NCBI RefSeq assembly: GCF_014502795.1
Contig: NZ_JACVHF010000003.1
Location: forward strand, 124,001 to 188,000
DNA: 64,000 nucleotides
Origin: Heliobacterium chlorum
GTDB taxonomy: Bacteria; Bacillota; Desulfitobacteriia; Heliobacteriales; Heliobacteriaceae
Direction of reading: 5' to 3'
Positions 45,309 to 53,630 of this stretch are shown here, piece after piece. The notes below the pieces were generated by a model. The model was not told where the DNA came from, made no database searches, and saw only the letters and a program-made list of their open reading frames with translations. Position numbers and translations under genes: made by a program. Each line of letters begins with the position of its first letter. The stretch's first letter is position 1.

Positions 45309-46259
45309 TCAATACCCTTTTTCCGGATCAACAACACTGAGGGGCATCGGACGCTCTTCCAAAAAGGCCTGTAGATTGGCCTCAAAAATTTCTAAAGCTC
45401 GCTCCATATAGCGCGGGGACCGACCGGCCACGTGCGGGGTGATGATCACGTTATGCATCTTCCATAGAGGACTGTTCGAGGGTAGAGGTTCATCAACAAA
45501 AACATCCAAAGCGGCACCAGCGATCTGACCGTGCTTCAACGCTTGAATGAGCGCCTTTTCATCAAGTACTTTTCCGCGAGCAATGTTGATCAGGACTGCC
45601 GATTTTTTCATGGCCGACAATTCAGTTGCCCCAAAGCCCTGTTCCGTAACCTTTGTCAATGGCATGGATAACACGACAAAATCGGCCTCACTGACGGCAC
45701 GGTGTACTTGATCTCTCGGATAGACCTTATGTACACCAGGTACATCACGGCCGTCAGAGTTTACACCGATCACCCGCATCCCAAAAACATTGGCCCGAGT
45801 CGCGATCTCCATACCCATGGCCCCTAAGCCGATGATACAGACCGTTTTCTCATAGAGCTCGTCAAGTTTGACATGATCTTCCCACTGTCTTTTTTCCTGC
45901 ATGCGGAGAAAGAAGGGCAATTGGCGGACAAAAGCGAGCATAACGCCGAGGGTGTGCTCAGCCGCCTGAATGCCATGGATCCCCTTCACATTGGTTAGAA
46001 TAATCTCCCGTTCTTTTAAAACCTCGATCGGTATCTGCTCCAATCCACCGGTCATACATTGAATCCAGCGCAGTTTGCCAGCTCGCCGGAGCAGTTCCGG
46101 CGTCAGTCCGTCGCCAAAGGTGACGAGGCAATCGGCACCAGGCAGGTATTCCAGGGCTTCTCCTGTCGAACGGCAGATACGCCACTGGACCGCAGGATAG
46201 AGTCGTTCTAATCGCTCCCGATGCCATTCCGGAATTAGCATGGTCGTGAGAACTTTCAT
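45309..46259 (-). CDS. D-2-hydroxyacid dehydrogenase (NAD(P)-dependent)
   Basis: A 316-aa protein of the 2-hydroxyacid dehydrogenase family. The Rossmann motif is GLGAMG, catalytic Arg is in NIARGKVLDE, Glu in DEPLPSNSPLW and His in TPHVAGRSPRYMER. It resembles the GhrA/phosphoglycerate-dehydrogenase-like group acting on glyoxylate or hydroxypyruvate; the substrate is not certain. It overlaps nth by 4 bases (ATGA), so they are co-transcribed. Confidence 0.88.
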   Translation of the reverse strand: MKVLTTMLIPEWHRERLERLYPAVQWRICRSTGEALEYLPGADCLVTFGDGLTPELLRRAGKLRWIQCMTGGLEQIPIEVLKEREIILTNVKGIHGIQAAEHTLGVMLAFVRQLPFFLRMQEKRQWEDHVKLDELYEKTVCIIGLGAMGMEIATRANVFGMRVIGVNSDGRDVPGVHKVYPRDQVHRAVSEADFVVLSMPLTKVTEQGFGATELSAMKKSAVLINIARGKVLDEKALIQALKHGQIAGAALDVFVDEPLPSNSPLWKMHNVIITPHVAGRSPRYMERALEIFEANLQAFLEERPMPLSVVDPEKGY

Positions 46260-46915
46260 TTCGCTTCCCCCTCCTCATCATAATCATTTCCAGTATGGTA
46301 CCGACAATACGCTGTCAAGGCACAGTCGCCGCAAGCCGGTTTACGGGCATGACAAACTTGTCTTCCATGGATGATCAGCCAATGATGAGCGATGCGCCAC
46401 TGATCCATAGGTATGTTTTTCATCAGGTCTTGTTCTGTCTTGACAACATCTTTTCCCTGCGCAAGACCTAAGCGATTGGATACGCGAAAGACATGAGTAT
46501 CCACAGCAATTGCGGGAACCTGAAAAGCTTCAGCGAGAACTACAGAAGCTGTTTTTCTTCCAACTCCTGGAAGAGATTCTAAATCTTCTCTATCCCTAGG
46601 AACCTGTCCGCCATACTTCTCCACCAAAATTCGACAGGTAGCTAGTATGTTCCGTGCTTTATTTTTATAGAGTCCGATCGTTTTGATCTCCTGCTCCAAC
46701 TCTTCCTGTGTCAAGGAGAGCATGCTTTCCGGCGTGGGAAAACGAGAAAAGAGGCTCGGTGTGATTTTATTGACCGACTTATCCGTCGCCTGGGCGGCTA
46801 AGATGGTAGCGATTAACAACTCAAAGGGATTGCGAAAAATAAGAGCGCATTTGGCATCGGGATACATTTCTGCTAAGGTCGTCAAAATCGATTCGTTGCT
46901 GTTCAGCCATCCCAC
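46256..46915 (-). CDS. nth: Endonuclease III (DNA N-glycosylase/AP lyase)
   Basis: A 219-aa base-excision repair enzyme for oxidised pyrimidines. The helix-hairpin-helix LPGVGRKTASVVLAEAF includes the catalytic Lys, VDTHVFRVSNRLG carries the catalytic Asp, and CHARKPACGDCALTAYC gives the C-x6-C-x2-C-x5-C [4Fe-4S] loop. Length is normal. First gene of a two-gene operon. Confidence 0.95.
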   Translation of the reverse strand: MGWLNSNESILTTLAEMYPDAKCALIFRNPFELLIATILAAQATDKSVNKITPSLFSRFPTPESMLSLTQEELEQEIKTIGLYKNKARNILATCRILVEKYGGQVPRDREDLESLPGVGRKTASVVLAEAFQVPAIAVDTHVFRVSNRLGLAQGKDVVKTEQDLMKNIPMDQWRIAHHWLIIHGRQVCHARKPACGDCALTAYCRYHTGNDYDEEGEAK

Positions 46916-47055
46916 CTCCGGAAGTTATCGTGAAAAATTTAATATTCAGATTCTTAGTTTACCACATCCTTAAAATTTGAGAAAGAAGATCCTGATAGGG
47001 CTTTTGATTTCCTCTTCTCCCAAGACTTTTACCATGTATTTCGCCGTTTTTGTTT

Positions 47056-47083
47056 GTATTCGCCGGGGCTGTAACCCATACTA
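47056..47083 (+). promoter_or_regulatory. Possible forespore-type promoter of the CBM25-like gene
   Basis: CATACTA (47077-47083) matches the sigma-G/F -10 consensus. The -35 GTATT (47056-47060) at 16 bases is imperfect. Confidence 0.35.
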
Positions 47084-47116
47084 AGACCGTCCCACGTAAA
47101 GAGGAGGTTGATAGCG

Positions 47117-47479
47117 ATGAAGCAATATGCTTTTGGGAACCAAACGCAATCCTTCACCCCTTCATCGACCAGTTCCAAGAGCCATGGCATCAAGATCCGA
47201 CCCCTCTTGGATGACGGTCGGGATGTGTCGATTGTCTACAACGGTCTCTTGGCTCATGCAGGTGCCCAGACGATATATTTACATGCCGGTTATGGCGGTA
47301 ATTGGCAGAACGTCTATGACCACCGGATGGAAAAGACAAGTGAAGGTTGGCAATGTACGATAAACATGGAACAAGAAGACCTTTACTTCTGCTTTAAAGA
47401 TTCGGCCAATAACTGGGACAACAACAACGGGAAGAACTGGAACTATCGTTCGAAGGGGACAAATAATCGGACTCATTAA
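47117..47479 (+). CDS. Stand-alone CBM25-like starch-binding domain protein
   Basis: A 120-aa protein. After ~25 Ser/Thr-rich residues it is a single carbohydrate-binding module: VSIVYNGLLAHAGAQTIYLH, AGYGGNWQNVYDHRM and FCFKDSANNWDNNNGKNWNY match the family 25 starch-binding pattern. There is no signal peptide and no catalytic domain, so it probably binds an intracellular glucan or the spore surface. GAGGAGG lies 9 bases before ATG 47117. Confidence 0.8.
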   Translation: MKQYAFGNQTQSFTPSSTSSKSHGIKIRPLLDDGRDVSIVYNGLLAHAGAQTIYLHAGYGGNWQNVYDHRMEKTSEGWQCTINMEQEDLYFCFKDSANNWDNNNGKNWNYRSKGTNNRTH

Positions 47480-47494
47480 ACTTTAGTCTCGATA

Positions 47495-47537
47495 AAAAAC
47501 GGCCCGGTCACTGTATTCAGTGCCGGTGCCGTTTTGT
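47495..47537. terminator. Terminator of the CBM25-like gene
   Basis: AAAACGGC-CGG-CACTG-4 nt-CAGTG-CGG-GCCGTTTT hairpin then GTTT. It also lies at the end of the convergent gene. Confidence 0.85.
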
Positions 47538-47777
47538 TTATATATATGCTGTATAAACGATGTCGCTGGTTCCCATTAGATAAGCCTTATCATCCGGTTT
47601 TTCCGAGAATCCGTGAATGGCTTCTACAACATAACGGTTCTTGCCAATATTTTTGACTCGATGAAAGACTACTCTTTCCGTATCACCTTGGGTAAGTTCG
47701 GCGTTCATTTTTTTTAGCCCGTCGTCTATGGTGTCATCGCCTTCTAGAATCAGGTAAAAAATCTCTTTGCGATACAC
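47538..47777 (-). CDS. Hypothetical protein (79 aa)
   Basis: A 79-aa soluble protein with an alternating hydrophobic beta pattern (EIFYLILEGDD, ERVVFHRVKNIGKNRYVVEAIHG). I do not recognise the family. The GTG start has AGGAG about 9 bases upstream. It shares a terminator with the CBM25-like gene. Confidence 0.55.
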   Translation of the reverse strand: MYRKEIFYLILEGDDTIDDGLKKMNAELTQGDTERVVFHRVKNIGKNRYVVEAIHGFSEKPDDKAYLMGTSDIVYTAYI

Positions 47778-47899
47778 CTCTTCAACTCCTATTTTTTAAT
47801 CTAAGATACCATGGACAAAGGCCCATCGGTTAGACTTCGATTTGCTCGACTCTTTTCTTTTTTTGCTCATTCTATCGTTTACCCCTATAAAAGAGCCAT

Positions 47900-48013
47900 C
47901 TCTGCCAAGCTTTTAGGGCACAAAAAAATCCTATTTTCGCAAAAGGATACCTATCCTTACGACGGAAAAGCTTAAATTCATGCAAAAAAAGACCTGCCTG
48001 GTTAGGGCAGGTT
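47900..48013. other. Non-coding stretch with a nested stem and the abrB terminator
   Basis: The gene-free stretch 47778-48157 holds two structures. AAGCTTTT/AAAAGCTT (47907-47914/47966-47973) encloses an AAGGAT-ACCT-ATCCTT hairpin (47943-47958) next to a TTTTCGCAAA segment. ACCTGCC-6 nt-GGGCAGGT (47984-48013), with seven T on the minus strand, is a terminator for abrB transcription. I do not recognise a known riboswitch in the first structure. The rest is AT-rich. Confidence 0.5.
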
Positions 48014-48157
48014 TATGATAGAGGAGGAACTTATTAATATGTATTTATTTTCCAATATTTTATGATAGAATTATTTCTATTCCGAGCAGATTTTTTGGGT
48101 ACTTTTCAGGGACTGCAGGAAAAAGATGCGAACATTTGCAGAGTTCTGGGTAAAGAA

Positions 48158-48397
48158 TCACCCCGTATGTTGGATGACGCAGTCATGGCAAATGTTCTTT
48201 CCGCGATAGCTTTCGACATGACTCGAATTTCCACACAAGATGCAGGACATATTATATTTCTTAAAGATGATTTTTTCTTCGTCAACGTATATTTCCAAGG
48301 GGTCTCTCTCATCGATACCTAAGACCCGACGCAGTTCAATGGGGATCACGACACGCCCCAGCTCGTCCACTTTACGGATAATTCCTGTAGATTTCAT
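48158..48397 (-). CDS. AbrB-family transition-state regulator with a Cys4 C terminus
   Basis: A 79-aa protein. The N-terminal ~50 residues are an AbrB/SpoVT swapped-hairpin DNA-binding domain (TGIIRKVDELGRVVIPIELR, GIDERDPLEIYVDEEKIIFKKY), nearly the Bacillus AbrB sequence. The Bacillus C-terminal domain is replaced by a CxxC...CxxC module (CILCG and CHDC) that may bind zinc. It probably represses post-exponential genes. Confidence 0.9.
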   Translation of the reverse strand: MKSTGIIRKVDELGRVVIPIELRRVLGIDERDPLEIYVDEEKIIFKKYNMSCILCGNSSHVESYRGKNICHDCVIQHTG

Positions 48398-48481
48398 TTT
48401 CGCCCCTCCTAATCTCGATCATCCACTGATACTGTTACGTTCAGAGAAAGAAAATCTTACACACTTTTGTAAAGGTCGGCT

Positions 48482-48628
48482 TTACTTCACAATATCCCAG
48501 GTCCCATTAAAATAGGGCTCAAAACTCGCTCGACGTTTCTCCGCTTTCCGCTTCTCTGTTTCCTCTAGCATTTTCAATTGTCGAACCGTTTTGAACCGTA
48601 TCCAGACTTCACGGATCGCCTTTACCAT
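48482..48628 (-). CDS. Small basic protein (48 aa)
   Basis: A 48-codon frame starting MVKAIREVWIRFKTVRQLK and ending FEPYFNGTWDIVK, with GGAGGTGG about 7 bases before ATG. The middle is a Lys/Glu/Arg-rich helix. No recognised family. The good initiation site and gene-sized gap between abrB and the DUF896 gene support it. Confidence 0.55.
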   Translation of the reverse strand: MVKAIREVWIRFKTVRQLKMLEETEKRKAEKRRASFEPYFNGTWDIVK

Positions 48629-48746
48629 CGGTCCACCTCCATACCTGATAAATATGGCAAGGTTGTCCTTTATATTAGCTTAGATTGAAAAAAAACAGGG
48701 ACATGCTATGATAAAGAGCACAGTAAAAACTGGGAGGCGTATTACT

Positions 48747-49001
48747 TTGTCCATCGACAAGTCGCTTATCGATCGCATCAACTATCTTTCCCGTAAAAGC
48801 CGTTCAGAAGGACTTACGGAAGCCGAGAAAGAGGAACAGGCCCGTGTTCGCCAGCAATACATCGACGCTATTAAGGCACGAGTCAAAGACACACTGGATC
48901 GCGTCGAATTCGTGGATGATCCGAAGCAAGCATACGGAGAAACTCTGCCAAACGGTTCCTGTTCCTGTACAGGGCACTCCGGAAAGCATCACACCCATTA
49001 G
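48747..49001 (+). CDS. DUF896 (YnzC-like) protein
   Basis: An 84-aa protein. LIDRINYLSRKSRSEGLTEAE and EEQARVRQQYIDAIKARVKD define DUF896, a two-helix protein family; YnzC is linked to the SOS region in Bacillus. TTG 48747 is the likely start: GGGAGG is 9 bases upstream, and homologues begin near here. The C terminus adds an unusual Cys/His-rich tail (CSCTGHSGKHHTH). Confidence 0.85.
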   Translation: MSIDKSLIDRINYLSRKSRSEGLTEAEKEEQARVRQQYIDAIKARVKDTLDRVEFVDDPKQAYGETLPNGSCSCTGHSGKHHTH

Positions 49002-49028
49002 TTTCTATTGATTTAAAAACCATAAAAG

Positions 49029-49068
49029 AAAGCCGTCTCTTCCCGTTAATCCGGTTGGAGACGGCTTT
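49029..49068 (+). terminator. Terminator of the DUF896 gene
   Basis: AAAGCCGTCTC-18 nt-GAGACGGCTTT hairpin. Confidence 0.8.
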
Positions 49069-49113
49069 CGTTTCCCTTCAGAATAGCGTCGGCAGGCAAA
49101 AATCCAGCGGGGA

Positions 49114-49359
49114 TTAATGCAGGGCTTGCTTCCCGTAACGCAGGAGAATGCTGGCTAAGGTCTTTTTTTCTTCTTCCGTACTGATTTCCCATAACTCCTT
49201 CATCAACTTTTCTTCCGGCCGGTCGGCTTTGAAGAAATGCATGGCAATATCGCCGAGGTTTACAATTCCTTCCCTCATCACCTCGTCTGAAATTCCATGC
49301 TCCTTACCTTCTTCAATCCGGGCGGCTAGGCGTTCTCTAAATCCTTGAATGTCAACCAT
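49114..49359 (-). CDS. DUF3243-family protein
   Basis: An 81-aa helical protein with the DUF3243 layout (FRERLAARIEEGKEHGISDEV, LGDIAMHFF, LMKELWEISTEEEKKTLASILLR), as in Bacillus YmfJ. Function unknown. About 55 bases upstream is the SASP-like gene on the same strand. Confidence 0.75.
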   Translation of the reverse strand: MVDIQGFRERLAARIEEGKEHGISDEVMREGIVNLGDIAMHFFKADRPEEKLMKELWEISTEEEKKTLASILLRYGKQALH

Positions 49360-49414
49360 CGTAGAATACCCCCTAACGCAAAAATCGTTATCCCTGGCTA
49401 GGATAAAAGCAAAT

Positions 49415-49654
49415 TTAGTCCTTTTTGTCCTGCAAGTTCAAGCGAGCCTTACGGTCTCCCTCTTCCTGTAGGGCTGCTTCGGCAAACTCCACCATCTGCT
49501 CGCGCAGATTGGTCTCACAACCGTCCCGGCGAAGGCCCACTTCCACACTGTTGTCTAAGGGACTGTTAACGCCCATCTCTTTGGCAGTTTCCCATTTCAG
49601 CCGGCTGATCTGGCGATGAGTCCGTAGATGGTCGTTCCCTTTTTTATGGCTCAC
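49415..49654 (-). CDS. Alpha/beta-type SASP-like protein (divergent)
   Basis: A 79-aa protein. RLKWETAKEMGVN matches the first SASP helix motif (K-x-E-x-A-x-E-x-G). The second half does not carry the canonical Gly-rich GGxMVKxM motif; instead it has GLRRDGCETNLREQMVEFAEAAL. It may be a divergent spore DNA-binding protein. The start is GTG 49654 with GAGGTG 6 bases upstream. Confidence 0.6.
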   Translation of the reverse strand: MSHKKGNDHLRTHRQISRLKWETAKEMGVNSPLDNSVEVGLRRDGCETNLREQMVEFAEAALQEEGDRKARLNLQDKKD

Positions 49655-49701
49655 AAGTCTCACCTCATGCAATAGCTTGCCTCGCTGACAGGAGAATATG
49701 T

Positions 49702-49740
49702 AAAAAAAACACCCCTCGGCGCTCATTCACCAAGGGGTGC
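49702..49740 (-). terminator. Terminator of the rubredoxin-like gene
   Basis: Minus-strand CACCCCTTGG...CCGAGGGGTG hairpin followed by eight T. Confidence 0.85.
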
Positions 49741-49759
49741 GATTTAACTATGTTTGGGA

Positions 49760-50089
49760 TCAGCCCCATTTTCCTTTGCCCATATGGCCTTGCAATTCAG
49801 CCTTAATGGACTGGCGGTACTCGACAGCCAAGGTGCGCAAGCCGTCAAAGAGCTTGTTGCAGCCAGGGTCCAAATCCTCTTCCCGGCCTTCTTCAGCCAA
49901 GAACTGGACGTTTTCCAGGAGGCTAAGCAATTGAACGTGAATGTCATTGGTGATCCGCGACCGTTCGATCAGATTCATGGCCTCTTCTGACAGTTGAGTG
50001 AACTTTTCTTGAGGCGCTCCGCATTTAGGGCATTTTTCCGGAGCACTTTCTCCTTCGTGGATATAACCACAAACTCCGCATTTGAACAT
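49760..50089 (-). CDS. Rubredoxin-like domain protein with helical tail
   Basis: A 109-aa protein. The N-terminal rubredoxin-like knuckles CGVCGYIHEGESAPEKCPKCG should bind one iron (or zinc), as at the end of rubrerythrins. The remainder is two amphipathic helices (NDIHVQLLSLLENVQFLAEEG, CNKLFDGLRTLAVEYRQSI). It looks like a detached rubrerythrin C-terminal domain and may act in oxygen defence. ATG 50089 is chosen because residues before it lack a ribosome-binding site. Confidence 0.75.
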   Translation of the reverse strand: MFKCGVCGYIHEGESAPEKCPKCGAPQEKFTQLSEEAMNLIERSRITNDIHVQLLSLLENVQFLAEEGREEDLDPGCNKLFDGLRTLAVEYRQSIKAELQGHMGKGKWG

Positions 50090-50148
50090 GAAATAGCAAC
50101 CACCTTTCTGAAATGTCATTTCTAGATCAATCTATTCGATGCTTGATC

Positions 50149-51189
50149 TTATTTATCCTGCAAGAGACCGGGATCTTCCATATGCTCATGGGCTTTCTTC
50201 AACATTTCTCTTATCGGCAGATCATAGGGGCAACGCGATTCACAGACACCGCATTCGATGCAAGCATCAGCTCGTACGGGCATAGCCATGTACCGATCGA
50301 CGGCCCAGTCCTGCAGGTTATACCGAGTCCAATAGCCGTCGAGTAAAAAAGCTAAAGGAATATTAATTTTATTCGGACAGGGCATGCAGTATTCGCAGCG
50401 TCGGCAGAACTGTTCTCCCAGTTCCTGCAGGGATGTTTGCAGTTCTTCTTTTTCGGTTGCTGTCAACAAGCGTCCTTCCCGGCCGACGCGGCAATTCTCC
50501 TCCACCTGAACCAGCGAATCCATACCGGGGATGACGACGGACACAGGATACTCCAGGAAAAAACGCAACGCTTTTTCAGCCCGCTCCGGTCCAAAAGCAC
50601 CACCAGCTAAGGGTTTCATTACAATGATACCCAAATCTTGCTCTACACAAGCAGGGAGCAAACGATCGAGCACCCTCGTCTCCAAGGCATTAAAGGGAAA
50701 TTGACAGGTGGAAAAGCGGCCCGTCGCAATCGCCTTTTCTAAAACAGCGGTGACATGACCGGTAATCCCCACCGACCGAATCCAACCCCGCTTGATCGCT
50801 TCTTCTGCCCCTTCCATGGCTCCTCCCGGTCCGAGGACCTGAGCCAGGCTCTGTTCATCTTTTACGTTATGCAGCTGATAGAGATCGATCGTTTCCACAC
50901 CAAAATTGGCCCGACTTTTGGCGATATCCGCCAGAAATCCTTCTGCCGTCCGGTCCATCGTCTTGGAAGCGAGATAGAACTTGTCCCGGGGAAAACCTTT
51001 TAGTCCTTTGCCGATTTTCACTTCACTATCCGTGTAGCCCCTGGCTGAATCGATAAAGTTTACCCCAGAATCCAGCGCTGCTCCTACAACAACAGCGGCT
51101 TCTTCTTCCGTAAGACGTTGTACGGCGATACCGCCAAAGCCGATGAAAGAGACGGGCCAGCCGAGCCGGCCCAATTTGCGTGTAATCAT
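50149..51189 (-). CDS. Aldo/keto reductase with C-terminal 4Fe-4S domain
   Basis: A 346-aa protein. The AKR TIM barrel has Asp/Tyr/Lys/His-type elements (NFIDSARGYTDSE, LASKT, LYQLHNV). The C-terminal part carries CRRCEYCMPCPN and CIECGVCESRCPYDLPI, binding Fe-S clusters, as in the anaerobe-specific Fe-S AKR family. Ferredoxin-linked reduction of an aldehyde or ketone is likely; substrate unknown. Confidence 0.9.
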   Translation of the reverse strand: MITRKLGRLGWPVSFIGFGGIAVQRLTEEEAAVVVGAALDSGVNFIDSARGYTDSEVKIGKGLKGFPRDKFYLASKTMDRTAEGFLADIAKSRANFGVETIDLYQLHNVKDEQSLAQVLGPGGAMEGAEEAIKRGWIRSVGITGHVTAVLEKAIATGRFSTCQFPFNALETRVLDRLLPACVEQDLGIIVMKPLAGGAFGPERAEKALRFFLEYPVSVVIPGMDSLVQVEENCRVGREGRLLTATEKEELQTSLQELGEQFCRRCEYCMPCPNKINIPLAFLLDGYWTRYNLQDWAVDRYMAMPVRADACIECGVCESRCPYDLPIREMLKKAHEHMEDPGLLQDK

Positions 51190-51250
51190 GATCGTTACCT
51201 CTCCTTTGCTGCTACATCTTTACTGTCAAGGGGTACGGGTAGGGTCTTTT

Positions 51251-52894
51251 CTAGTATTTTGCCGCCATGGGCATCCTACGACCGATGCCGAACGCTTTTG
51301 AGGTAACCTTTAATCCTGGCGCTGCTTGGCGCCGTTTATATTCATTCCGGTTCACCGTTCCTATTACCCATTGGACGGTCTCTGGTTCAAACCCCTGCTG
51401 GACGATTTGTGCCGCCGATAAGCCCTCCTCGATGTAATAGTAAAGAATTTTATCGAGCACCGGATAAGGCGGCAGGGTGTCTTGGTCCTTCTGATTCGGC
51501 CGCAGTTCGGCTGAGGGCGCTTTGTCGATGATGGCTTGAGGAATGATTTCTCGGTCCCGGTTGATATAATCGGCCAGCTGGTAGACTAATGTTTTGGGCA
51601 CGTCAGCGAGCACGCTCAACCCTCCGCTCATATCGCCATAGAGGGTGCAATAGCCTGTGGCCAGTTCACTTTTGTTACCCGTTGACAACAGAAGATAACC
51701 GTATTTGTTAGAGAAAGCCATCAAGACATTGCCCCGAATTCGGGCCTGCAGGTTTTCCTCGGTCAGATCCGGTTTCGTCTGACCAAATTGTTTAGCCAGC
51801 GTGAAAAGATAAGAGTGATAAATGTCGGATATTGGGATCACCCGAAAAGGCGCTTGCAGGTTTTCCGCCAAAATCCGTGAATCTTCCACACTGCCAAGGG
51901 AGGAGTACGGTGACGGCATGGAGATTCCCAGGATGTTCTCCGTGCCCAATGCAGTTGCCGCAAGGCAATAAGTGACAGCAGAGTCAATCCCGCCGGAGAG
52001 ACCCAGGACAGCCTTTTTAAATCCGCACTTAGATAGGTAGTCCCGAATCCCCAACACAAGCGCCTCATAAACGGTAGAAACCGGTTCCTCTGCAGTAAAG
52101 AAGCCCTCAGTCCCTAAGGAAGTCGTATCAATAGTTTCATGATGTTCCCGGAAAGAGGGACAAACTGTCAGCGGCCGGCCCTGGTGATCGATGGCCATGC
52201 TGCGGCCATCAAATACCAATTCATCATTGCCGCCGACTTGGTTGACATAGATCATCGGCACTCCATGTTTACCAGCGTGATTCCGGATGATCTGGTAGCG
52301 GATCTCTTCTTTACCCATGGTAAAAGGCGATGCCGATATGTTCAGGAGAATCGTAGCGCCCTGCGTAACCAGCTCTTCGATTGGGTCTCGATCGTAAAAC
52401 CGTTTCTGGGGCCAGAAAGAAGCGTCGTTCCAGGCGTCTTCACAAACGGAGATGCCTAATTTTTCGCCCTTGAAGGGGACGACCTTTACTTCTTCTGCCC
52501 CATCGAAGTAGCGGTCTTCATCAAAGACGTCATAGGTGGGCAAGAGCGATTTGGCTTGCCGTTGCAGAATCTCTCCGCGATAGATCAGCAAGGCCGCATT
52601 GTGTAAACCTTTACCGGCAGACAGACCGGAAGAAAGGGGTGCACCCAGCAGAATCGCCGTAGTAGGATATTTAACAGATTGACGGATCAGCTTCGTCACT
52701 GCTTCTTCGACACGCTCGATAAACCAGGGGAACTCAAGCAAGTCTTTCGGTGGATATCCTGTGAGAAACAGTTCTGGAAGAACAATCAGGTCTGATCCTT
52801 CCTGGCTCGCTTGCTCCCAGGCAGCTAGCGCTTTCGCATAGTTTCCGTCGATATCTCCAACGATAGGATTCAACTGGGCGATGGTGATCTTCAC
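51251..52894 (-). CDS. nadE: Glutamine-dependent NAD+ synthetase
   Basis: A 547-aa two-domain enzyme. An N-terminal nitrilase-like glutaminase (Glu in VLPELFLTGYPP, Lys in SLLPTYD region, Cys in GISVCEDAWND) feeds ammonia to the C-terminal synthetase (GLSGGIDSAVTYCLA PP-loop; STGNKSELATGYCTLYGD). It makes NAD+ from deamido-NAD+ and ATP. Normal length for bacterial NadE. Confidence 0.95.
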   Translation of the reverse strand: MKITIAQLNPIVGDIDGNYAKALAAWEQASQEGSDLIVLPELFLTGYPPKDLLEFPWFIERVEEAVTKLIRQSVKYPTTAILLGAPLSSGLSAGKGLHNAALLIYRGEILQRQAKSLLPTYDVFDEDRYFDGAEEVKVVPFKGEKLGISVCEDAWNDASFWPQKRFYDRDPIEELVTQGATILLNISASPFTMGKEEIRYQIIRNHAGKHGVPMIYVNQVGGNDELVFDGRSMAIDHQGRPLTVCPSFREHHETIDTTSLGTEGFFTAEEPVSTVYEALVLGIRDYLSKCGFKKAVLGLSGGIDSAVTYCLAATALGTENILGISMPSPYSSLGSVEDSRILAENLQAPFRVIPISDIYHSYLFTLAKQFGQTKPDLTEENLQARIRGNVLMAFSNKYGYLLLSTGNKSELATGYCTLYGDMSGGLSVLADVPKTLVYQLADYINRDREIIPQAIIDKAPSAELRPNQKDQDTLPPYPVLDKILYYYIEEGLSAAQIVQQGFEPETVQWVIGTVNRNEYKRRQAAPGLKVTSKAFGIGRRMPMAAKY

Positions 52895-53036
52895 GTATTT
52901 CCACTCCTAGAGACAACGTTGTGTCTTATGATTTTTACTATTCGCTGCAATCATTCTCTTATTTAAACGGATTGAATAGTTTTGTTCGCAAGTTCCGTTA
53001 TTAATTTACCATTCATCGCCTCAGCAGTGCAAACAT

Positions 53037-53627
53037 TTATAACCACTCTTCGATTAAAACTGACATTCCGCTGCCCACGGCAGCCAGCAGAAGGGCCCAC
53101 GGAACGATGGCGACGGCTGAACACCAAAAAAATCGAAAGAAGGGAACTCGGTAGACTGGAGCCATATATTTGACGATGTCTCCTCCGACAAAGGGGATCA
53201 GGCGAACACCGATTAGAAACAGCGGAGAACCCACAGGGATGTTCTGAATCCAGCGGGGCAGCTTTTCGAAATACTCCGGCAGGCTCACTTCCTCGGTCCC
53301 CCAGTAGATCAGCCAGTAACCAACGATGGAGCCGCATAATGAGCCGATCCAATTGGCGACGAAACCCAGGGGCAATCCGTATATAAAACCGTTGGTCATC
53401 GCCACGGGATCGGAACTCATGGGAGATACGCTCAACAGTACATGGGCTGGAATCGTAAACAAGAAGGCCCGAGGTCCCTGTGCGCGCATCCAGTCGACAG
53501 CCCCTTTGAAGTCGAAGCCGAAGGCGGTCGCTATGACCGGCGAAAGCATGAGCAAAAATAAAAGGAGCAGCGCCTTATATTTTTTCAAAAGTCCCCACAA
53601 AGTTGGCCCCCTCCCCTTTCCCTTCAA
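53037..53627 (-). CDS. TVP38/TMEM64 (VTT-domain) membrane protein
   Basis: A 196-aa protein with about five hydrophobic segments and the VTT/SNARE-associated pattern: GFIYGLPLGFVANWIGSLCGSIVGYWLIYWG and FLIGVRLIPFVGGDIVKYMAPVYRV. DedA-superfamily proteins are linked to lipid scrambling or export. It starts 3 bases after the GH113-like gene stop, so the two are co-transcribed. Confidence 0.85.
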   Translation of the reverse strand: MKGKGRGPTLWGLLKKYKALLLLFLLMLSPVIATAFGFDFKGAVDWMRAQGPRAFLFTIPAHVLLSVSPMSSDPVAMTNGFIYGLPLGFVANWIGSLCGSIVGYWLIYWGTEEVSLPEYFEKLPRWIQNIPVGSPLFLIGVRLIPFVGGDIVKYMAPVYRVPFFRFFWCSAVAIVPWALLLAAVGSGMSVLIEEWL

Positions 53628-53630
53628 CGA

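Noticed and set aside
47880-47980. Cyclic di-GMP riboswitch between two small genes
   Set aside because: The conserved GGACGCAAAGC core and tetraloop-receptor pattern are not present.
48062-48322. Plus-strand open frame of 86 codons overlapping abrB
   Set aside because: It is antisense to the well-supported AbrB gene and has no protein-like features.
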